Assembly: GCA_036274155.1 (NCBI GenBank)
Contig: DASUGH010000184.1
Span: 1 to 17,572 of the forward strand
Length of the DNA stretch: 17,572 nucleotides
Direction: 5' to 3'
Origin: Gp6-AA40 sp036274155
Lineage (GTDB): Bacteria; Acidobacteriota; Vicinamibacteria; Vicinamibacterales; UBA2999
Under the pieces are notes generated by a model that ran no database searches, was not told the DNA's origin, and saw only the letters and a program-made list of their open reading frames with translations. The position numbers were made by a program, and so were the translations under genes. Below are positions 14,175 to 17,572 of the stretch, piece after piece; within the stretch, counting starts at the first letter, position 1, and each line of letters starts with the position of its first letter.

Positions 14175-14726
14175 TCACTGCGGCTGGACGACAGTGTCGA
14201 CGACGTGGATGACGCCGTTCGACTGAAACACGTTGGCCTGCGTCACTTTCGACATCGTTCCCTTTTCGTCCTTCAGCACCACGTCGCCACCCTGCAGCAT
14301 CGCCCACAGCGTGCCGCCGCTCGCGGTCTTGAGCATGGCCGTGCCGTTGCCCGCCTTGATCTGCTTCTTCAGGTCGGCGGTCGAGAGTCGGCCCGGCACC
14401 ACGTGGTAGGTGAGCACCTTCGTCAACGTGGACTTGTTCTCGGGCTCGAGCAGCGTCTCGACGGTTCCCGCCGGCAGCTTCTGGAACGCCGCATTGGTCG
14501 GCGCGAACACGGTGAACGGTCCCGGCCCCTGCAGCGTGTCGACGAGGCCAGCTGCCTTCACGGCCGCGACCAGCGTGGTGTGATCCGCGGAGTTGACGGC
14601 GTTCTGGACGATGTTCTTGTCGGGGAACATCTCCTTGCCGCCGACGATGGGATTCTTGTCCGCGTAGCTCACGGCGGCGAACGCGAGCGCGGCAAGCGCC
14701 AGACTGCAAGTGCGTGCGAGCTTCAT
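14175..14726 (-). CDS. secreted fasciclin (FAS1) domain protein
   Basis: A 183-residue protein with a Sec signal peptide (about 1-22, cleavage likely after SYA) and one FAS1 domain. The family boxes are clear: H1 FTVFAPTNAAFQKLP, the YH motif TYHVVPG, and H2 NGVIHVVDTVV at the C-terminus. FAS1 domains mediate adhesion or bind ligands outside the cell; in bacteria single-domain secreted forms are common and mostly uncharacterised. GGAAGG lies upstream of the ATG. The gene converges on the copper-protein gene across a hairpin and diverges from the molybdoenzyme gene. Confidence 0.93.
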   Translation of the reverse strand: MKLARTCSLALAALAFAAVSYADKNPIVGGKEMFPDKNIVQNAVNSADHTTLVAAVKAAGLVDTLQGPGPFTVFAPTNAAFQKLPAGTVETLLEPENKSTLTKVLTYHVVPGRLSTADLKKQIKAGNGTAMLKTASGGTLWAMLQGGDVVLKDEKGTMSKVTQANVFQSNGVIHVVDTVVQPQ

Positions 14727-14780
14727 GGCTGTTTCGATCCTTCCTTCGAATCGCCGGACGTGATTGCCCGGCTCACAGTC

Positions 14781-14853
14781 CTTCTACGCAGGGAGTGACC
14801 GGTCGGATTCGGGTCTCGCCTCCACATCCATGGCTGTTCCGGGTGCGTAGAAG
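14781..14853. promoter_or_regulatory. long-spaced inverted repeat in the FAS1 / molybdoenzyme divergent region
   Basis: CTTCTACGCA (14781-14790) and TGCGTAGAAG (14844-14853) are perfect 10-bp inverted arms. Their centres are 63 bp apart, very close to six helical turns. They lie within the 131 bp between the two divergent start codons, and the right arm covers the ribosome-binding region of the molybdoenzyme gene. They could be two half-sites or operators for a regulator that loops the DNA, or arms of a long mRNA hairpin. No -35/-10 pair is convincing. Confidence 0.45.
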
Positions 14854-14857
14854 AGGC

Positions 14858-15574
14858 ATGGACTCCAGGACCACGCCAGGCCGCCGTCTGCGGCGTCGTG
14901 AGCTGTTGAAGATGACGCCGCTCGCCGCAGCAGGTCTGCTGTTGAACGCGAGCGCTCGCGACCGGATCGTTGGCGGCGGACAGGAGCTCGCCGATCGGAT
15001 ATCGGCCGTGGCGTTCCAGCCGGCGCACCTCGCCCCGGTGTTCGCCGATCGCGACGTCACGCCGTTCGAGCGCTATCCGCTGAACTCCTACCTCGTCGAC
15101 GATCCCGACGTGGATCTGGACGGCTGGCGGTTGAGCGTCTCGGGCCTCGTACAACGGCCGGGCGACTACACGCTCGATGCCCTCGCGCAGCTGCCGCGCA
15201 TCGTCCAGAACACGAAACATGTCTGTGTCGAAGGCTGGGACGTGATCGGCAATTTCGGAGGCGTGCGGATCGCGGATTTCCTCGCACACGTCGGCGCCGT
15301 TGCCGGCGCGCGTTTCCTCGAGGTCAGGTGCTACGACGACTATTACGAGTCGATCGACATGGAGAGCGCGCGCCATCCGCAGTCGCTGCTGTGTGATGAG
15401 ATGTACGGCGCGCCGCTGTCGCGCGGACATGGGGCGCCGCTGCGTCTGATGATGCCGGTCAAGCTCGGATACAAGCAGGCGAAGTACGTGACGTCGATTC
15501 AGGTGACGAGCGTGCTCGCCGGGCGGCGCGGCTACTGGGAGGACCTGGGATACGGCTGGTACGGAGGCCTGTGA
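14858..15574 (+). CDS. Tat-exported molybdopterin-dependent oxidoreductase (sulfite oxidase superfamily)
   Basis: A 238-residue protein with an oxidoreductase molybdopterin-binding domain (about 70-225). The twin-arginine leader RRRELLK (12-18) followed by a hydrophobic stretch indicates export of the folded, cofactor-loaded enzyme. C123 in KHVCVEGWDVIGNF is the expected molybdenum ligand, as in YedY/MsrP and sulfite oxidases. The domain is short, with no dimerisation or haem domain. The start is taken at ATG 14858 because it gives the Tat leader at the N-terminus; the upstream frame to 14714 is antisense to the FAS1 gene. The stop overlaps the start of a cytochrome b gene, so electrons probably pass to or from that membrane partner. 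The substrate is unknown; protein methionine sulfoxide or a sulfur compound would be typical of relatives. Confidence 0.88.
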   Translation: MDSRTTPGRRLRRRELLKMTPLAAAGLLLNASARDRIVGGGQELADRISAVAFQPAHLAPVFADRDVTPFERYPLNSYLVDDPDVDLDGWRLSVSGLVQRPGDYTLDALAQLPRIVQNTKHVCVEGWDVIGNFGGVRIADFLAHVGAVAGARFLEVRCYDDYYESIDMESARHPQSLLCDEMYGAPLSRGHGAPLRLMMPVKLGYKQAKYVTSIQVTSVLAGRRGYWEDLGYGWYGGL

Positions 15575-16203
15575 TGCGACCGGAGGCTGTCGAGCATCCG
15601 GCGGCGGTTCGGCTCTCGCATTGGGTGGCGGCGGGTGCCGTCGCGGTCCTCGTGATGAGCGGGCTCGAGATCTTTGCCGCCTTCCCTTCCTTCGGCGGCA
15701 AGATTCCGCAGCACGATCTGCTGGCGTTGCCCGAGGCGATTCGCCTCGGCGGCTGGCTCGGAGGTGCGCTGCAATGGCATGTGACGTTCGCCGCGCTCCT
15801 CATGGCGGCTGGATTCGCGTACGCCGTGTACGAGGCGGCCAGTGGGAACTACCGGCAGGTGTTGTTCGCCTGCCGCGATCTCGCAGGCGTGTGGCCGATG
15901 GTGCGGCACTACGTGCTGCGAGCACCGAAGCCTGTGGTGCGAGGCACGTACAACCCGCTGCAGAAGCTCGCCTACACAGCGGCGCTCGCGCTCGGATTCA
16001 TTCTCGCGGTGACCGGCATGGCGCTGTACAAGCCGGTGCAGCTGTCGTGGCTCGTCACCGCTCTCGGCGGATTCGGCATGGTGCGGGTCTGGCACTTTGC
16101 GGCGATGTGCGGCCTGCTCGCGTTCATCCCCGGGCACCTGGTCATGGTGGCGCTCCATGGGTGGCGCAATTTCGTTTCGATGTGGGTTGGCACCAGGGCT
16201 TGA
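15574..16203 (+). CDS. membrane cytochrome b561-type subunit
   Basis: A 209-residue integral membrane cytochrome with about four to five hydrophobic segments. Histidines in or at the ends of those segments, H16 (RLSHWV), H69 (QWHVTF), H174 (RVWHFA), H188 (PGHLVM) and H195, match the haem b ligand pattern of the di-haem b561 / Ni-Fe hydrogenase cytochrome b family. The ATG overlaps the stop of the molybdoenzyme gene by one base, with GGAGG six nt upstream (15563-15567), so the two are translationally coupled. It would link the quinone pool to the periplasmic molybdoenzyme, a role similar to that of MsrQ, though it belongs to a different-looking family. It lacks any soluble domain. Confidence 0.88.
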   Translation: MRPEAVEHPAAVRLSHWVAAGAVAVLVMSGLEIFAAFPSFGGKIPQHDLLALPEAIRLGGWLGGALQWHVTFAALLMAAGFAYAVYEAASGNYRQVLFACRDLAGVWPMVRHYVLRAPKPVVRGTYNPLQKLAYTAALALGFILAVTGMALYKPVQLSWLVTALGGFGMVRVWHFAAMCGLLAFIPGHLVMVALHGWRNFVSMWVGTRA

Positions 16204-16324
16204 ATGGTCTTCGCTCGCTCCCGTTCGCTCTCCGTAAAATTCCTCCGAAAAATTCCTGCCTGAACTTGCGGTACGTGTCTTTTCCGTGACGATTCTGCGG
16301 CAATCGCCCGATAACGCTGGTGAT

Positions 16325-16371
16325 GTCTTGGGCTGGACGGAACAAGTCGAGGCCGGGCACCGTCCCAAGAC
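16325..16371. repeat. imperfect hairpin upstream of the PAP2 gene
   Basis: GTCTTGGG (16325-16332) pairs with CCCAAGAC (16364-16371), and ACGG (16337-16340) with CCGT (16360-16363) inside it, leaving a 4-nt bulge and a 19-nt GC-rich loop. No T-run follows. It could be the end structure of the cytochrome b transcript, a structured leader, or an operator. Confidence 0.4.
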
Positions 16372-16437
16372 GCAGACTCCCGCCTGCGATCCTGTGTCAT
16401 CGGTGGAAGAACGCCGAAAAATAGTTTGAACATTCCC

Positions 16438-16466
16438 TTTACTCACCACGTAGGGTCGCGGATACT
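16438..16466 (+). promoter_or_regulatory. candidate promoter of the PAP2 gene
   Basis: TTTACT (16438-16443) and GATACT (16461-16466) are 17 bp apart and each match the sigma-70 consensus at four of six bases. They would give a leader of roughly 45 nt before the ATG at 16519. The region is AT-richer than its surroundings. Candidate only. Confidence 0.25.
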
Positions 16467-16518
16467 GAGTTTCACTCGTTCGACGCGGCAAATTTCCTCG
16501 AAAGAAAGCAGACAATCC

Positions 16519-17316
16519 ATGCGTCTCCCCGTAGCCGCCGCCCTCGTTGTCGCGCTGGCCGGCACCCCCGCGGCCGCCCAGACCATCGATCCCCGCGTCG
16601 GCGACCTGCCTGTTCCAGAGGCGAGCGGAAGTCAGCAAGGGCTCCCGGACTGGTCGAGTCGGGCGTCGAGCGGCGGTTCGTTCTTTGGCGCCGTCAAGAA
16701 CGACTTCAAGACGTTCTTCACCAGCACCGATACCGCCTGGACGATGGGCATCCTCGGCGGCGCCGCGGTGGCGGCGACGAAATGGGACAAGCCAGTCGCC
16801 GTCGAGGCTCACGAGGACCTGTCGGCCAGCACGTTCCACCCTGGCAGCATCGCGGGCAACTTCATGGTCCAGATGGCCGGGGCCGGCGGCACCTATTTCT
16901 TCGGCCGCGCAACCGGCAATACCAAGGTCGCTCAGCTGGGCGGGGACCTCATGCGCGCGCAGATTCTGTCGCAGGCAGTCGTCCAGGGTGCGAAGTTCGC
17001 CACCGGCCGCAGCCGCCCGGATGCGAGCAACGACAAATCGTTCCCCTCCGGCCATACGGCCAGCGCGTTCGCCATGGCGACGGTCATCCAGCGTGATCTC
17101 GGCTGGAAGGCCGGCATCCCTGCGTTTGCGGTTGCCGGGTACATCGGCGCCTCACGCATGCAGGCGAACAAGCACTACCTCAGCGACGTCCTCATCGGCG
17201 CCGGCGTCGGCATCGCCGCCGCTCACGCTGTCACCGTCCACGTTGGTCACCAGAAGCTGGCCATGGGAGTCGAGCCCACCGTCGGCGGAGCGGCGATCAC
17301 TTTCACGAAGCGCTGA
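16519..17316 (+). CDS. secreted PAP2-superfamily phosphatase
   Basis: A 265-residue protein with a Sec signal peptide (about 1-19, ending AAAQ) and all three PAP2 signature motifs: K-x6-RP (KFATGRSRP), PSGH (PSGHTASAF) and SR-x5-H-x3-D (SRMQANKHYLSD). These residues form the phosphoryl-transfer site of the phosphatidic acid phosphatase / acid phosphatase family, whose members dephosphorylate lipid phosphates, undecaprenyl pyrophosphate or small phosphate esters. Hydrophobic segments around 75-90, 105-130, 185-205 and 210-230 may insert in the membrane or pack in a beta-barrel-adjacent fold. The start is set at ATG 16519, where the signal peptide begins; a longer frame to 16426 lacks one. No operon partner. 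The stop codon lies in the first copy of a 13-bp direct duplication. Confidence 0.9.
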   Translation: MRLPVAAALVVALAGTPAAAQTIDPRVGDLPVPEASGSQQGLPDWSSRASSGGSFFGAVKNDFKTFFTSTDTAWTMGILGGAAVAATKWDKPVAVEAHEDLSASTFHPGSIAGNFMVQMAGAGGTYFFGRATGNTKVAQLGGDLMRAQILSQAVVQGAKFATGRSRPDASNDKSFPSGHTASAFAMATVIQRDLGWKAGIPAFAVAGYIGASRMQANKHYLSDVLIGAGVGIAAAHAVTVHVGHQKLAMGVEPTVGGAAITFTKR

Positions 17317-17328
17317 CACGAAGCGCTG
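17304..17328. repeat. 13-bp tandem duplication at the PAP2 stop codon
   Basis: CACGAAGCGCTG occurs at 17304 and again at 17317, a 13-bp period. The first copy encodes the final residues and the TGA stop; the second lies just after it. It looks like a small slippage duplication. Confidence 0.5.
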
Positions 17329-17356
17329 CGCCTGCGGGCTTTTCCTCACCGCTCCA

Positions 17357-17430
17357 GTCCGCCTGAATGCGGACACTACATCTTTCTGTGATGTCCATCT
17401 GTCCGTAGTGTCCCTCCGTCGTAGTGTCCG
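17357..17430. repeat. cluster of inverted and direct GTAGTGTCC words, REP/BIME-like
   Basis: GTCCGC/GCGGAC (17357-17362, 17369-17374) form a hairpin with loop CTGAAT. GGACACTAC (17371-17379) is then repeated in inverted form as GTAGTGTCC at 17405-17413 and 17421-17429. The one left word can pair with either right word, so two alternative stem-loops are possible. Short palindromic words in mixed orientation are the layout of REP/BIME elements. It lies about 40 bp after the PAP2 stop and could also shape the mRNA 3' end. Confidence 0.55.
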
Positions 17431-17572
17431 GCTTTAGACCCAGAGCTCACTTGTGTTGAGGATGCGAATCCCTGTGGAGACGACCGACCAGACTCGCCTG
17501 ACCGCGCGAGAAGGCTGTGGGGATCAGCGAGCTCACGGAGCTCGCGTCCAGCGGCCCTCGACGCCCTCGCAG
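17431..17572. other. window end, no gene supported
   Basis: About 140 bp with no recognisable protein in any frame. It holds one small perfect hairpin, GCGAGCT (17527-17533) with AGCTCGC (17539-17545) and loop CACGG. A minus-strand frame runs in from the right edge without recognisable content; it may be the tail of a gene beyond the window. Confidence 0.4.

Larger units (their letters stand above)
16204..16518. other. non-coding region upstream of the PAP2 gene
   Basis: This 315-bp stretch is clearly less GC-rich than its neighbours and has no gene that I can support. It contains a structured inverted repeat (16325-16371) and a candidate promoter (16438-16466). I looked for c-di-GMP, cobalamin and similar riboswitch consensus pieces and found none. 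Confidence 0.6.

Noticed and set aside
16204..16518. Possible riboswitch upstream of the PAP2 gene
   Set aside because: A hairpin is visible, but none of the conserved pieces of c-di-GMP, cobalamin, TPP or SAM riboswitches can be found.
15532..17055. A 507-codon minus-strand frame
   Set aside because: It is antisense to the cytochrome b and PAP2 genes and the gap between them, with no recognisable content.

Overview
The window is a GC-rich bacterial chromosome segment with no rRNA, tRNA, CRISPR array, integrase or intact transposase. The gene content is typical of large soil Acidobacteriota genomes, and Vicinamibacteria-like is my best guess: PQQ-type quinoprotein, CheB-CheR-PAS hybrid kinase, C-terminal-haem cytochrome lipoprotein, amicyanin-like copper protein, FAS1 protein and DUF6496-like protein. 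This placement rests on gene content and composition only and has not been tested.

Layout. Positions 1-680 hold a non-coding array of about 2.6 copies of a 260-263 bp tandem repeat that runs up to the 3' end of a quinoprotein gene. From about 6.9 kb down to 0.68 kb, four minus-strand genes follow one another: a stand-alone CheB-type methylesterase, a peptide-type solute-binding lipoprotein, a membrane histidine kinase whose start lies 4 bp after the lipoprotein stop, and a secreted PQQ-dependent dehydrogenase with its own candidate promoter. Divergent from the CheB gene, across only 46 bp, lie a 1229-residue CheB-CheR-PAS-PAS-HisKA_3 hybrid kinase and, 12 bp further on, its NarL/FixJ-type response regulator. 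Next come two tiny zinc-ribbon ORFs on the minus strand and a basic DUF6496-like protein on the plus strand. The DNA between them carries two near-identical 12-bp elements spaced 21 bp apart.

From 12.4 to 16.2 kb the genes are mostly envelope redox genes. They are a cytochrome c lipoprotein with an amicyanin-like copper protein (probable operon), a convergent secreted FAS1 protein, and a Tat-exported molybdopterin oxidoreductase coupled to a membrane cytochrome b. The 3' remnant of a flavin amine oxidase lies antisense to the start of the cytochrome gene. The window closes with a secreted PAP2 phosphatase and a repeat-rich non-coding tail.

How the genes may work together (inference). The left half is a signal-transduction block in which chemotaxis-type enzymes and a binding protein sit with histidine kinases, with no receptor, CheA, flagellar or ABC permease genes in view. 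The right half supplies a cytochrome b / molybdoenzyme couple and soluble haem and copper carriers of the envelope. The quinoprotein at the left also needs a periplasmic electron acceptor, so the c-type cytochrome or copper protein could serve it, but nothing in the sequence proves that.
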